Below, piece by piece: positions 42,596 through 51,760 of a stretch of DNA of 64,000 nt. A program made the position numbers and the translations under genes. This DNA is from Oscillospiraceae bacterium (lineage in GTDB: Bacteria; Bacillota; Clostridia; Oscillospirales; Ruminococcaceae), in contig JAETSI010000005.1 in assembly GCA_021769725.1 (NCBI GenBank), positions 79,204 through 143,203 of the forward strand, in the 5' to 3' direction. Each line of letters opens with the position of its first letter. Position 1 is the first letter of the stretch. Under the pieces are notes generated by a model. The model was not told the origin of the DNA and did no database searches. It saw nothing but the letters and a program-made list of their open reading frames with translations.

Positions 42596-44053
42596 ATGTC
42601 TCGTAATTATGATGTTATTATCGCAGGATGCGGTGCGGCAGGTCTTTATGCAGCAATCAATCTGCCCTCCCATCTTAATATTCTTATTCTCTGCAAGCGT
42701 GATCTTGCTCTTTGCAACTCATCATTGGCTCAGGGCGGCATAGCAGGCGTTTATAATTCCCCCTCCGACAGCATACAATATCACCAGAATGATACCATGA
42801 TTGCAGGCGGTTTCAAAAACAACGTTGACGCCGTTCATACCCTCGTCAGCGAGGCTGCACAGGATATAGACCGCATCATAAAACTTGGCGTTGATTTTGA
42901 CAAAAACCCTGACGGTTCATACCATCGCACCCTCGAAGGCGGACACAGTCATCATCGTATCTTCCACCACGCTGATTCTACCGGAAAAGAAATTGCTTCA
43001 AAGCTTCTTGGCTATGTCCAGACGTTGGAAAATGTAGAAATCATGGAAAATACCTTTATGTGCGAAGTAAAAAAAACCTCCACAGGCTATTCTGCTTTCC
43101 TGAAAATGCCTGACGAAACCTACGAAACCTGTAATTGTCACTTTATGATACTGGCAACCGGCGGTATCGGAAGAGTTTATAAATACACGACAAATTCTGC
43201 AATTGCTACCGGTGACGGCATTACTTTCGCATACGAAATGGGAGCTAAAATCAAAAACCTCAGCTATGTTCAGTTCCATCCTACTGCTTTCAATAACAGG
43301 GAGACACGTGAATGCTTTCTTATCTCGGAAGCTGTACGAGGCGAGGGAGCATATCTTCTCAACTGCAAAAAAGAACGCTTTATGCACAACTACGATAAGC
43401 GGCTTGAACTTGCCCCAAGAGATGTGGTTTCTCACTCTATTATCATGGAGTCGAGAAAACAGAATTCAACAGAGTTCTTCCTTGATATAAGCTACAAGGA
43501 CAGTGATTTTCTGAAAAAAAGGTTTCCTATGATCTACAAAAATCTTCTGGAACAGGGCTATGACCTGACTAAAGAACCAATCCCGATCTATCCCTGTCAG
43601 CACTATCTTATGGGCGGCATCGACGTTGATATGAACTCTGAAACTACCCTGCCCAATCTTTTTGCCTGCGGAGAATGCTCTCACACCGGCGTACACGGCA
43701 GCAACAGACTTGCAAGCAACTCTCTTCTTGAAGCTCTTGTATTTTCACGCCATGCCGCAGATACTATAGGATCCAGACTCGAAAATGCTCCGGATAATTT
43801 TGAAGAAGCCTGCTTTGATGCACATATTGGCAGTCCCAACATTCCAAGAGGATATCGCACAGAAACCAGAAACATCATGCAGAAAGCACACTTTGTCATT
43901 CCGGACAAACAGGCTGCGGCAGAATACCTGAAGCGCATTGAGGAAATGAGAAACGATCTTATAAACGGAGATTATCTTGTTGATGCAGACTATGTGTTGG
44001 CAAAGTCAATAGTCACCGTCGCCTATATTATTCTAAAAGAAGTCACACTGTAA
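42596..44053 (+). CDS. nadB: L-aspartate oxidase
   Basis: 485 residues from ATG 42596 (AAAGGA nine bases upstream); the open frame extends 43 codons further but has no ribosome site or homology. FAD-binding GCGAAGLYAAINL starts the protein, followed by LAQGGIAGVY, EGGHSHHRIFHHADSTG and GECSHTGVHGSNRLASNSL, the conserved substrate and flavin blocks. NadB makes iminoaspartate for quinolinate. The C-terminal helical domain is somewhat short compared with the usual ~530 residues. nadC follows after 11 bases; nadA is not in the window. Confidence 0.95.
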   Translation: MSRNYDVIIAGCGAAGLYAAINLPSHLNILILCKRDLALCNSSLAQGGIAGVYNSPSDSIQYHQNDTMIAGGFKNNVDAVHTLVSEAAQDIDRIIKLGVDFDKNPDGSYHRTLEGGHSHHRIFHHADSTGKEIASKLLGYVQTLENVEIMENTFMCEVKKTSTGYSAFLKMPDETYETCNCHFMILATGGIGRVYKYTTNSAIATGDGITFAYEMGAKIKNLSYVQFHPTAFNNRETRECFLISEAVRGEGAYLLNCKKERFMHNYDKRLELAPRDVVSHSIIMESRKQNSTEFFLDISYKDSDFLKKRFPMIYKNLLEQGYDLTKEPIPIYPCQHYLMGGIDVDMNSETTLPNLFACGECSHTGVHGSNRLASNSLLEALVFSRHAADTIGSRLENAPDNFEEACFDAHIGSPNIPRGYRTETRNIMQKAHFVIPDKQAAAEYLKRIEEMRNDLINGDYLVDADYVLAKSIVTVAYIILKEVTL

Positions 44054-44064
44054 AGGAGAAAAAT

Positions 44065-44907
44065 ATGAAACTTCTGCAATGCTATATCGACAACATTATC
44101 ACCACTGCTCTTACGGAGGATATAAACTACATTGACGCTGCTGCGGATAACCTTATCCCGGAAGATCACCGCAGTTCAGCTTATTATGTTGCTAAAGATA
44201 CAGGAATCGTCTGCGGCATTGAAGCGGCAAAGCGTGTTTTTGAACTTGTGGGAGGAAATGTTGATTTTAAGATCCTGCTTAAAGACGGCACAAAAGTAAA
44301 AAACGGCGATATAATCGCCGAACTTGAGGGAAGCACACTCACTCTGCTCAAAGGTGAAAGAACTGCCCTGAATCTGCTCCAGCATATGTCCGGAATCGCT
44401 ACAGCAACGAACAAATGCGTTGAGCTTGTAAGCGGAACAAAGGCATCTGTTACAGATACCAGAAAAACGCTTCCTGGCCTCCGTGCACTCCAGAAATACG
44501 CCGTAACTGTCGGCGGCGGAAAAAATCATAGATTCAATCTCTCTGACGCCGCAATGCTCAAAGACAATCATATTGATGCTTACGGCGGAATTACTGCTGC
44601 TGTAGCGGCCCTCAGGGAAAAAATCGGACATACGGTCAAGATCGAAGTAGAAGTCAGAACTCTTGACGAACTGAAAGAAGCTCTTGAAACAAAGGCAGAG
44701 ATAATCATGCTCGACAACATGAGCTGTGAGGAAATGGCACAGGCTGTCAAAATCGCCGGAGGACGTGCTCTTTTAGAAGCATCCGGAAATGTTACGACTG
44801 AAAATATCCGCTCCGTTGCCGAAACCGGCGTTGATATAATCTCCCTTGGTGCTCTCACTCATTCTGTCAGATGCTTTGATATTTCTATGAAAATAAGGAA
44901 ATCATGA
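44065..44907 (+). CDS. nadC: Nicotinate-nucleotide pyrophosphorylase (carboxylating)
   Basis: 280 residues, normal length. It converts quinolinate and PRPP to nicotinate mononucleotide. Conserved blocks are LTEDINYIDAAADNL near the start, KGERTALNLLQHMSGIAT, VTDTRKTLPGLRALQKYAV with quinolinate-binding arginines, GGGKNHRFNLSDAAMLKDNH and IMLDNMS. It is in an operon with nadB, completing the last two steps of the de novo NAD route here. Confidence 0.97.
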   Translation: MKLLQCYIDNIITTALTEDINYIDAAADNLIPEDHRSSAYYVAKDTGIVCGIEAAKRVFELVGGNVDFKILLKDGTKVKNGDIIAELEGSTLTLLKGERTALNLLQHMSGIATATNKCVELVSGTKASVTDTRKTLPGLRALQKYAVTVGGGKNHRFNLSDAAMLKDNHIDAYGGITAAVAALREKIGHTVKIEVEVRTLDELKEALETKAEIIMLDNMSCEEMAQAVKIAGGRALLEASGNVTTENIRSVAETGVDIISLGALTHSVRCFDISMKIRKS

Positions 44908-44924
44908 TAATAATAATTTCCTAC

Positions 44925-44953
44925 TTGACACAATTTATAAATTGTGATATACT
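44925..44953 (+). promoter_or_regulatory. Promoter of lipoprotein gene 44986
   Basis: TTGACA (44925-44930), a 17-bp spacer and TATACT (44948-44953). Confidence 0.85.
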
Positions 44954-44985
44954 AATAAAAAAATCTTAAAAAGTGAGGCAAAAAC

Positions 44986-45636
44986 ATGAAAATTTCAAAA
45001 ATCTCAGCGCTCATTTTCTGTGCAGCAATGGCTCTTTCGGCTGTAAGCTGTGAAAAGAGCGACAGCAAAAGCAAAAAAAGCGATTCCGGAAATTCATCCT
45101 CCGGCTCTGATGATTATATAAATCCCGGTCATGATGATACAACCATAGAAGCTCCACAGGACAAAACCCTTAATCCAAATAATGGTGAGAATCATGTAAG
45201 TGCTAATCTGGAAGAAGAAGCCGGCGCAAACGATACCTTATTCAAACTTAACTCAGTTGTTGAAACTGACGTTATTAAGGACGGTCAAAAGTATATCTAT
45301 CTCAACGTTGACATATCAAACACTTCTGACGAGGATTACAATCTTAGCTGCCTTAATAATTTATATCTTCTCCATGACGATAATATCATCGAAACATCAG
45401 ATATCATAACACTGTATTACGCATATAATAATATAAAAAGTTTTTCTATAATTCAGGATCCTTTTATTGTTCCGGCTAACGAAACTTTTTCCGGTTATCT
45501 CTGTGGATTTGCAGTACCTGAAAGTCTGAATGAATTTACTGTTGGTTTCTATCCTACGAAAAATGACAGCCTTGACAAGAGTTCAGTTATTGAGGTTGAA
45601 ATAACCAAGGACGATATTCAGAAAGTCACAGAATAA
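44986..45636 (+). CDS. Lipoprotein with DUF4352-like domain
   Basis: 216 residues. Lipobox LSAVSC places the lipidated Cys near residue 22. A Ser/Lys/Asp-rich linker runs to about residue 75, then a beta-sandwich domain (YIYLNVDISNTSDEDYNLSC, then DPFIVPANETFSGYLCGFAVP) that resembles DUF4352/telomeric-repeat-like immunoglobulin folds found in many Bacillota lipoproteins. The family match is approximate and the role unknown. Its own promoter and terminator make it monocistronic. Confidence 0.7.
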   Translation: MKISKISALIFCAAMALSAVSCEKSDSKSKKSDSGNSSSGSDDYINPGHDDTTIEAPQDKTLNPNNGENHVSANLEEEAGANDTLFKLNSVVETDVIKDGQKYIYLNVDISNTSDEDYNLSCLNNLYLLHDDNIIETSDIITLYYAYNNIKSFSIIQDPFIVPANETFSGYLCGFAVPESLNEFTVGFYPTKNDSLDKSSVIEVEITKDDIQKVTE

Positions 45637-45642
45637 ACACTT

Positions 45643-45672
45643 AAAAACAGTCTCACTTATGGGACTGTTTTT
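45643..45672. terminator. Bidirectional terminator
   Basis: Twelve-pair stem (45643-45654 with 45661-45672, one T-G) with a 6-nt loop and a T tract on the plus side, A-rich on the other. It is shared by convergent genes. Confidence 0.88.
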
Positions 45673-47239
45673 TTGAAGCGGCATACGCAGCCAGTATGTA
45701 AACGGCTCCGCCTGTCAACATTGACAGAAGAATTACTGTCATGCAGTGAAGCCGGTGTCTCTCCGCAGCAGAAGCCGTCAGATATGCGGCACCGCCGCAC
45801 ATAAGCCCGGCATATATTATCCCCATAAACGGCGGTACACAAATGTGAACGCCGGATTCCCTCACGAAGGCTACAAGAGAAACAGCAAGTATCACGCCAT
45901 AACATATCGTTGTGGAAAGAGCAGCGCCGTCAACTCCCATAAACGGAATAAGCGCAAGATTTCCCACAAGCTTCACAGCCGTTCCGAGTATCATTATTTT
46001 CAGTGGAAGCACCGGTTTTCCGATTGCCTGAAGCATACTGAAAAGCGGAAACGATATACAGAGAAAAACCATTCCCGGCATCATCAGCCTGAGCGCATTT
46101 ATACAGATCTCCACTTCATCCGACTGATGCGGAAAAAGAAAACTCATTATCTCCGGGGCAAGAACAATCATCCCTGCTGCGGCAGGAACAGATATCACAG
46201 CAGAGGTAAGCAACGCCTGGGATGAACTTCTTTCAAGTCCCTGACGGCTGCCGCTCTCCCAGTGATCGGTTATGCAGGTCAGCGCTCCCTTGCCAAGCAT
46301 ATTTGTTACCGAAGGCACCAGGTTGAAAATAGTAATGGCTATGCCGGCAAATGAACCGTATATGAAGTGCGGTATCTCCTCCTCAACTATTCCTGCCGGA
46401 ATTCTCGCCGATGTACCAAAATACGATATACAGCCGATCACCGTCCACATATCAATAAGCGCTGTAAGATTCGTTACAAGAGCGCTTATGCCTATAGGCA
46501 GTGCAGTGGAAATCAGCTCACGGGTAATTCGTCTGCCACTCATGACGGTATGATCTGTCACTTTCTCAGAATGTCTGAAAAGTCTCAGCACTGCAAAAAA
46601 CAGAACTGCTCCCAAAGAAGAAAGAGTCACACCCATTATTCCGGCAGCGGCAGCTATAGCTCGCACATCGGTGACGCCGGGAAAAAAACTCATAACTAAC
46701 TCGCTGTGGGAAGTGACATAGCCACAGAGCCACAATCCGCCCACTACTTTGACTATCCCCTCTGCTACCTGAGACAACGCTGTCGGATACATATTGCTCA
46801 TTCCCTCGTAATATCCACGTTCTACGGCGGTTATGCAGCCGAAAAACACAGCCGGAGAAATCATCGCCACTGCTGCGGCTGCCTGCGGACTGTTTACCGA
46901 ATATACACTGAAAGGCTTTGCAAGAAAAAAGGTCAGAAGGCTTCCTGCCAATCCTGCGGCAGAGAATACAATAAGAGCAATCCGGCGGACTTTTCTTGCA
47001 TTTTCTGCCATTCCGAGAGCCATGCTCTGGGCGGTCATGCGTGCAACGGCTGATGAAACACCTGTTACCGTAAGCGCATATACAGGCATGAACAGACTGT
47101 AGGCACAGCTAAAATAGCTCATGCCCACACCGCCGAGAATATTTGTAAGAGGTATCTTGAAAAACGCTCCCATAACCTTGGCAGCAACAGCAGAGATCAT
47201 TAATATAAGCGATCCTTTTATAAAAGTTTGTTTTTTCAT
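45653..47239 (-). CDS. SpoVB/MurJ-like oligosaccharide flippase
   Basis: 528 residues from ATG 47239 (AAGGG eight bases upstream; a start six codons earlier overlaps it). It has fourteen predicted helices of the MOP superfamily. The beginning (FIKGSLILMISAVAAKVMGAFFKIPLTNILGG) and SYAYSLFMPVYALTVTG-type second helix are typical of SpoVB/YtgP/YabM proteins that flip lipid-linked cell-wall precursors. In Bacillus a yabM-type gene sits next to mazG-rqcP; here those lie 3-6 kb away. It could serve vegetative or sporulation peptidoglycan. Confidence 0.85.
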   Translation of the reverse strand: MKKQTFIKGSLILMISAVAAKVMGAFFKIPLTNILGGVGMSYFSCAYSLFMPVYALTVTGVSSAVARMTAQSMALGMAENARKVRRIALIVFSAAGLAGSLLTFFLAKPFSVYSVNSPQAAAAVAMISPAVFFGCITAVERGYYEGMSNMYPTALSQVAEGIVKVVGGLWLCGYVTSHSELVMSFFPGVTDVRAIAAAAGIMGVTLSSLGAVLFFAVLRLFRHSEKVTDHTVMSGRRITRELISTALPIGISALVTNLTALIDMWTVIGCISYFGTSARIPAGIVEEEIPHFIYGSFAGIAITIFNLVPSVTNMLGKGALTCITDHWESGSRQGLERSSSQALLTSAVISVPAAAGMIVLAPEIMSFLFPHQSDEVEICINALRLMMPGMVFLCISFPLFSMLQAIGKPVLPLKIMILGTAVKLVGNLALIPFMGVDGAALSTTICYGVILAVSLVAFVRESGVHICVPPFMGIIYAGLMCGGAAYLTASAAERHRLHCMTVILLSMLTGGAVYILAAYAASKKQSHK

Positions 47240-47316
47240 ATAATCAACCCTTTTCATCAGTTTTGTCGGGAATTAGTATCAGTACAGAAAGTTACCATAT
47301 TTTATAAAAATATATG

Positions 47317-47345
47317 TTGCAGATTTCAAAAATATGTGGTATAAT
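47317..47345 (+). promoter_or_regulatory. Promoter of the aminotransferase
   Basis: TTGCAG (47317-47322), a 17-bp spacer ending TGTGG, and TATAAT (47340-47345). Confidence 0.75.
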
Positions 47346-47390
47346 AGTAATGGGTTTTTTTTTGACATCATTATGAAAGGTTGTATTTAT

Positions 47391-48584
47391 ATGGAATATA
47401 AATTTTCCAATAAAGTAAGCCATTTACAGGCTTCTGCTATCCGTGAAATACTTAAATACACTGTTGACCCGGAAGTAATCTCTTTTGCTGCCGGAAATCC
47501 TGCTCCGGAAGCTTTCCCGACAGAACGCATTGCAGAAATCTCCGCTGAACTGCTCAGGGATGATCCAATCCTTGCTCTGCAATACAGCATTACCGAAGGC
47601 TACGGTCCACTCAGAGAATTCCTCAAAAGCTGGATGACGGAAAAGGGATGTTTCCACTCCGAATTTGACGATCTTATCGTGACTTCCGGAGGTCAGCAGG
47701 CTAACGAACTTTCCTGCAAAGTTCTCCTCAACGAAGGTGATACGCTCCTTTGCGAATCTCCCAGTTTTATCGGCTCTCTCAATGCATTCCGCTCCTACAA
47801 CGTAAACCTGAAAGGAATCGACATGGAGGACGACGGAATCAATCTTGAAAAACTTGAAGAAACTCTCAGGAATAACAAGAATGTAAAAGTTCTGTATCTT
47901 ATTCCCAACTTCCAGAATCCTACAGGACGTACAATGTCATTGGCAAAGAGAAAAGCCGTTTATGAGCTTGCGTGCCGATATGACTTTATAATCCTGGAGG
48001 ACGATCCTTACGGAGAACTGCGATTTGCCGGTGAGAACATTCCGACTATCAAAAGTCTTGATACCGAGGGACGTGTTATATACTCCAGCACATTCTCAAA
48101 GCTTATCTCACCCGGTTTCAGAACAGGCTTCGTATCTGCCCCTGCTCCGATTATACAGAAGATCATTGTCTGCAAGCAGGTATCGGACGTTCATTCAAAT
48201 ATCTGGGCACAGGTCGTTTCGCACCGCTTCATGACCACTATAAACCGTGAGGAACATTTCAATAAACTGCGCAGCATCTACAGAAAAAAGGCTGATCTTA
48301 TGTGCGGATACATCGACAGCGGATTCTCAAAAAAAATCTCATATATCAAGCCCGAAGGCGGACTCTTTATCTGGTGTACTCTTCCTGAAAACTGCGATAT
48401 GGAAGCCTTTTGCAAAAAGGCTGTCAGAGATTACAAGATCGCCGTTGTTCCCGGAAACTCATTCAGCATCAATGAAAATGAAAAATGCAGTTCATTCCGT
48501 CTCAATTATTCGACACCTGCCAATGCGCAGATCGAAAAGGGAATGGAAATTCTCGCCGCTATGACAAGAGAAATGCTTGATTAA
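47391..48584 (+). CDS. PLP-dependent class I/II aminotransferase
   Basis: 397 residues from ATG 47391 (AAAGG ten bases upstream). Fold type I: ISFAAGNPAPEAFP near the start, ALQYSITEGYGPLREFL, the IPNFQNPTGRTMS Asn motif, ILEDDPYGELRF with the PLP-pairing Asp, and the Schiff-base lysine in YSSTFSKLISPGFRTGFV. This pattern is that of the 2-aminoadipate/MocR-related aminotransferase group with broad specificity (valine, aspartate or aromatic acceptors). The exact substrate is open. Confidence 0.93.
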   Translation: MEYKFSNKVSHLQASAIREILKYTVDPEVISFAAGNPAPEAFPTERIAEISAELLRDDPILALQYSITEGYGPLREFLKSWMTEKGCFHSEFDDLIVTSGGQQANELSCKVLLNEGDTLLCESPSFIGSLNAFRSYNVNLKGIDMEDDGINLEKLEETLRNNKNVKVLYLIPNFQNPTGRTMSLAKRKAVYELACRYDFIILEDDPYGELRFAGENIPTIKSLDTEGRVIYSSTFSKLISPGFRTGFVSAPAPIIQKIIVCKQVSDVHSNIWAQVVSHRFMTTINREEHFNKLRSIYRKKADLMCGYIDSGFSKKISYIKPEGGLFIWCTLPENCDMEAFCKKAVRDYKIAVVPGNSFSINENEKCSSFRLNYSTPANAQIEKGMEILAAMTREMLD

Positions 48585-48632
48585 GACCTATTTTACAAAC
48601 AGTCACAAACACTATCAGAAAGGAAAATTACT

Positions 48633-49157
48633 ATGCCAAACAAAAATACGGGCAGATATTCTGTCACACAAAAATATCTTATGACAAGGGGACAGGCTAT
48701 TAACTTCCCTGCCGAGATCTTCAACATGAACTTTAAAAAAAATGACGTCTACGGTGTTGTTGTGGACATCCCAATGTCACCGCAGATACTTACTACTATG
48801 GTATGCTTCATCAACGGTGCGGCAAACCTCTACTTCAATAACGGCGGCGAATATACCGGTGCTGCTCAGAAATACAGAAATCTTGTTCAGGCTTCACATA
48901 CACTCGTTTCAAATGCAGGACAGCTTCTCCCCAAATGCGAAAAAACTACCAAGTTTGACCTCCCCACTAACAGGGCAAATAATGTGTTCCTTCTGACAAA
49001 GGGCGGAGTTTACAAAGCAGTGTTCCCTGCCGGACTTATTCCCGAAACAGAACCTGAAATGCGGACGGTTTACGTGCTCTATCAGCGTGTGCTCAGCGAA
49101 CTCAGAAACTGTCAGCTCAAAGACGCCGCAGCTACCGGCATGAATCCTATAAAGTGA
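48633..49157 (+). CDS. Conserved-looking hypothetical protein
   Basis: 174 residues, ribosome site GAAAGG, no signal peptide or membrane helix. Visible features are YGVVVDIPMSPQILTTMVCFINGAANLYFNNGGEYTG with a run of strands, then a helix (QKYRNLVQASHTLVSNAGQLL) and another strand pair (NNVFLLTKGGVYKAVFP). I do not recognise the family. Codon use matches neighbouring housekeeping genes, and it lies 48 bases after the aminotransferase and 52 before trpS, so it is likely expressed. Cytoplasmic. Confidence 0.75.
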   Translation: MPNKNTGRYSVTQKYLMTRGQAINFPAEIFNMNFKKNDVYGVVVDIPMSPQILTTMVCFINGAANLYFNNGGEYTGAAQKYRNLVQASHTLVSNAGQLLPKCEKTTKFDLPTNRANNVFLLTKGGVYKAVFPAGLIPETEPEMRTVYVLYQRVLSELRNCQLKDAAATGMNPIK

Positions 49158-49209
49158 TCTTATATCAATATGTCTGCCTTTCGGCAGAATTTAAGGAGAA
49201 TTTTTTACT

Positions 49210-50208
49210 ATGGAAAATAAAAAGCTGATTTTCAGCGGTATTCAGCCTACCGGCACATTTACTCTCGGAAACTACATCGGAGCTGTCAGAAACTGGGGAC
49301 CGCTTCAGGACGAATATAACTGCATCTACTGCGTTGTTGATATGCACGCTATAACTGTAAGGCAAGATCCGGTAAAGCTTCGTCAGGCTACTATGAATTC
49401 CTATGCTCTGCTGATGGCGTGCGGTATAGATCCTGAAAAGTCGATCCTATTTATCCAGAGTCATGTAAAAACACACGCTGAATTAAGCTGGATCCTCGGC
49501 TGCAATACACAGTTCGGGGAGCTTTCACGCATGACTCAGTTCAAGGATAAAAGTCAGCGTCATCCCGATGATATAAACTCCGGACTTTTTACATATCCTG
49601 TGCTTATGGCTGCGGATATTCTGGCTTATAACGCCGATCTGGTTCCCGTGGGTGTAGATCAGAAGCAGCATCTGGAACTTGCAAGAAATATTGCTCAACG
49701 CTTCAATCAGCGTTACGGCGAATTCTTCACACTTCCGGAACCGTATATCCCTAAGGTGGGAGCAAAGGTCATGTCACTCCAGGATCCGACAAAAAAGATG
49801 TCCAAATCAGACGAGAATCCCAATGCAGTAATACTTATTCTGGACGATAAGGATACTATTATCCGCAAGTTCAAGCGTGCTGTTACAGACAGCGACACTC
49901 AGGTATGCTATCGTGAGGGCAAGGACGGAATTAATAATCTGATGACTATATATTCAACCGTAACCGGCAAGGATTTCGCCTCTATAGAATCGGAATTTGC
50001 CGGAAAGGGTTACGGCGATTTCAAGATCGCTGTAGGTGAGGCGGTTGCCGATCATCTTGAACCCGTTCGTACTGAATTTGCACGTCTCTCAAAAGATAAG
50101 GAATATCTGAAAAAATGCTATACCGAGGGCGCTGAAAAGGCTCTAAGATATTCGCAGAGAATTGTTTCAAAAGTTTACCGCAAGGTTGGCTTCGTTGACA
50201 AGGGATGA
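49210..50208 (+). CDS. trpS: Tryptophanyl-tRNA synthetase
   Basis: 332 residues, typical. The class I motifs are PTGTFTLGNYIGAVRNW (HIGH equivalent) and KKMSKSDENPNAVI (KMSKS). GGCNTQFGELSRMTQFKDKS-like and DLVPVGVDQKQHLELARNIA blocks are present. The 52-base leader contains a small hairpin TCTGCC-TTTC-GGCAGA (49173-49188), too small to be a T-box, so tRNA-Trp control is not evident. Confidence 0.98.
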   Translation: MENKKLIFSGIQPTGTFTLGNYIGAVRNWGPLQDEYNCIYCVVDMHAITVRQDPVKLRQATMNSYALLMACGIDPEKSILFIQSHVKTHAELSWILGCNTQFGELSRMTQFKDKSQRHPDDINSGLFTYPVLMAADILAYNADLVPVGVDQKQHLELARNIAQRFNQRYGEFFTLPEPYIPKVGAKVMSLQDPTKKMSKSDENPNAVILILDDKDTIIRKFKRAVTDSDTQVCYREGKDGINNLMTIYSTVTGKDFASIESEFAGKGYGDFKIAVGEAVADHLEPVRTEFARLSKDKEYLKKCYTEGAEKALRYSQRIVSKVYRKVGFVDKG

Positions 50209-50259
50209 GACTTTTTGTATAATAAATTTATACTACATCCACAAATTTGACAAAATCAC

Positions 50260-50288
50260 TTGCAATCCGACTTATTTTAAGGTATTAT
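50260..50288 (+). promoter_or_regulatory. Promoter of mazG-hup-rqcP
   Basis: TTGCAA (50260-50265), a 17-bp spacer and TATTAT (50283-50288). Confidence 0.65.
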
Positions 50289-50293
50289 TATAT

Positions 50294-50327
50294 AGGCGTC
50301 AGCGTACGGCTGTAACGTGCGCAGCCT
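50294..50327 (+). other. GC-rich leader hairpin of the mazG operon
   Basis: AGGC (50294-50297) pairs with GCCT (50324-50327) and, inside, GCGTACG with CGTGCGC (one G-U) around a 7-nt loop. It lies directly after the -10 and before the GGAG ribosome site; the role is unknown. Confidence 0.5.
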
Positions 50328-50342
50328 GTCTGGAGTTTTATT

Positions 50343-51140
50343 ATGGTTGAATACAAACAGAAACCGAAATATAATATTGACGATCTCACAGAGATCGTAG
50401 AACTTCTTCGCAGTGAAGGCGGTTGTCCCTGGGATCGTGAACAGACTCATGAATCTATCAGAAACGATTTTATCGAAGAAACCTGCGAAGCTATCGAAGC
50501 TATTGATCTGAAAGACACGGAACTTCTTCGTGAAGAACTGGGCGATGTCCTTTTGCAGGTCGTTTTCCATTGCAGGATCGAAGAAGAGAACAATTCCTTT
50601 AATTTCGATGATATATGCGACGGAATCTGCAAAAAGCTGATCGTTCGTCATCCACACGTTTTCGGGGATGTTCTTGCTGACAGTACCGATCAGGTACTTA
50701 AAAACTGGGACGCTATAAAAATGGAAACTAAGGGTCAGACAACCTATGCCGATACTCTCAACAGCGTGGCGAAGTCACTTCCGGCTCTTATGAGAGCGCA
50801 AAAAGTCGGCAAGCGTGCTATGCGTGCCGGTATGGATTTCAGGTGCGCTGAGGATGCAATAGCCTGTATCGCTGACGAAAAGAAGGAACTGGACACAGCT
50901 GTCGCTTCCGGTGACAAGGCAAATATCGAAGAGGAACTTGGCGATCTGCTCTTTTCCTGTGTAAATGCCGCACGTCATCTTGGCGTTGATGCAGAGCTTG
51001 CATTGAAAGCTGCAACAGATAAATTCATCAAACGGTTTACTGTTACTGAAAAGCTCACTGCCGAAGAAGGACTCGATATGAACAAGCTCACTATTGAAGA
51101 GCTTGACGTTTACTGGGACAAGGCGAAGAATCAGATTTAA
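50343..51140 (+). CDS. mazG: Nucleoside triphosphate pyrophosphohydrolase
   Basis: 265 residues with two MazG domains. The first has CPWDREQTHESIRNDFIEETCEAIEAID and REELGDVLLQVVFHCRIEEE with the E-x-x-E and E-x-x-D magnesium ligands. The second has AIACIADEKKELDTAV and IEEELGDLLFSCVNAARHLG. It hydrolyses non-canonical or excess NTPs to NMP and PPi. The N-terminal SAM-methyltransferase domain of Bacillus YabN is absent. It is followed by hup and rqcP as in many Clostridia. Confidence 0.96.
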   Translation: MVEYKQKPKYNIDDLTEIVELLRSEGGCPWDREQTHESIRNDFIEETCEAIEAIDLKDTELLREELGDVLLQVVFHCRIEEENNSFNFDDICDGICKKLIVRHPHVFGDVLADSTDQVLKNWDAIKMETKGQTTYADTLNSVAKSLPALMRAQKVGKRAMRAGMDFRCAEDAIACIADEKKELDTAVASGDKANIEEELGDLLFSCVNAARHLGVDAELALKAATDKFIKRFTVTEKLTAEEGLDMNKLTIEELDVYWDKAKNQI

Positions 51141-51173
51141 CCCCACCCACACAAAAAATTGGAGGAAATTAAA

Positions 51174-51449
51174 ATGACAAAAGCAGAACTTATTAATTCT
51201 ATCGCAGATAAAGCAAACTGCACAAAAAAAGATGCTGGATGCGCTCTTGAAGCGACTCTCGCAGCTATTCAGGAAGCTCTTGAAAAAGGCGAAAAGGTTT
51301 CCATTACCGGTTTCGGCACATTTGAAATTCGTGAAAGAGGCGAAAAGAACGGCATTAATCCCAGAACAAAGCAGCCTATGATATGCCCTCCCTGCAAGAC
51401 GCCTGCTTTCAAAGCCGGCAAAACTCTTAAAGAGGCTGTCAACAAGTAA
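51174..51449 (+). CDS. hup: DNA-binding protein HU
   Basis: 91 residues from ATG 51174 (TTGGAGG upstream; the in-frame ATG at 51159 overlaps that site). MTKAELINSIADKANCTKKDA opens the protein, then GEKVSITGFGTFEIRERGEKNGINPRTK, the beta-arm that bends DNA, ending PAFKAGKTLKEAVN. This is a full-length HU nucleoid protein. It is second in the mazG-hup-rqcP operon. Confidence 0.98.
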   Translation: MTKAELINSIADKANCTKKDAGCALEATLAAIQEALEKGEKVSITGFGTFEIRERGEKNGINPRTKQPMICPPCKTPAFKAGKTLKEAVNK

Positions 51450-51481
51450 TATGGCTGCTCCCGATAAGGAGGTAATCCGGT

Positions 51482-51724
51482 GTGAGATTGGATAAATACC
51501 TGAAAGTCACACGGCTCATAAAGCGGAGAACTATCGCCAATGAGGCCTGTGACGCTGAAAAAATCATTGTAAACGGCAAGACGGCACGAGCCTCCTATGA
51601 TGTAAAAATCGGCGATATTATCGAGATCAACATGGGAAGCCGTCCTTTGAAAGTCAAAGTGCTCAATGTCACCGAATATGCGACAAAGGAAAACGCCTCC
51701 GACAATTACACAGTGATTTCCTGA
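51482..51724 (+). CDS. rqcP: S4-domain ribosome quality control protein
   Basis: 80 residues beginning at GTG 51482 with AAGGAGG nine bases upstream. The S4 RNA-binding fold is complete: MRLDKYLKVTRLIKRRTIANEACDAEKIIVNG, then IGDIIEINMGSRPLKVKVL. It corresponds to YabO/RqcP, which binds the 50S subunit between P-site tRNA and RqcH during alanine tailing. In spore-formers yabP, yabQ and divIC usually follow; here a terminator comes instead. Confidence 0.93.
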   Translation: MRLDKYLKVTRLIKRRTIANEACDAEKIIVNGKTARASYDVKIGDIIEINMGSRPLKVKVLNVTEYATKENASDNYTVIS

Positions 51725-51729
51725 AAACA

Positions 51730-51760
51730 AAAAGCTGCATGGAAAATCCATGCAGCTTTT
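51730..51760. terminator. Bidirectional terminator
   Basis: Fourteen-base-pair perfect stem (51730-51743 with 51747-51760), AAA loop, T tract. It is shared with the convergent epimerase gene. Confidence 0.93.

Noticed and set aside
45746..47102. Several plus-strand frames rich in Arg/His/Ser
   Set aside because: Shadows of the minus-strand flippase gene, which has clear membrane-helix periodicity.
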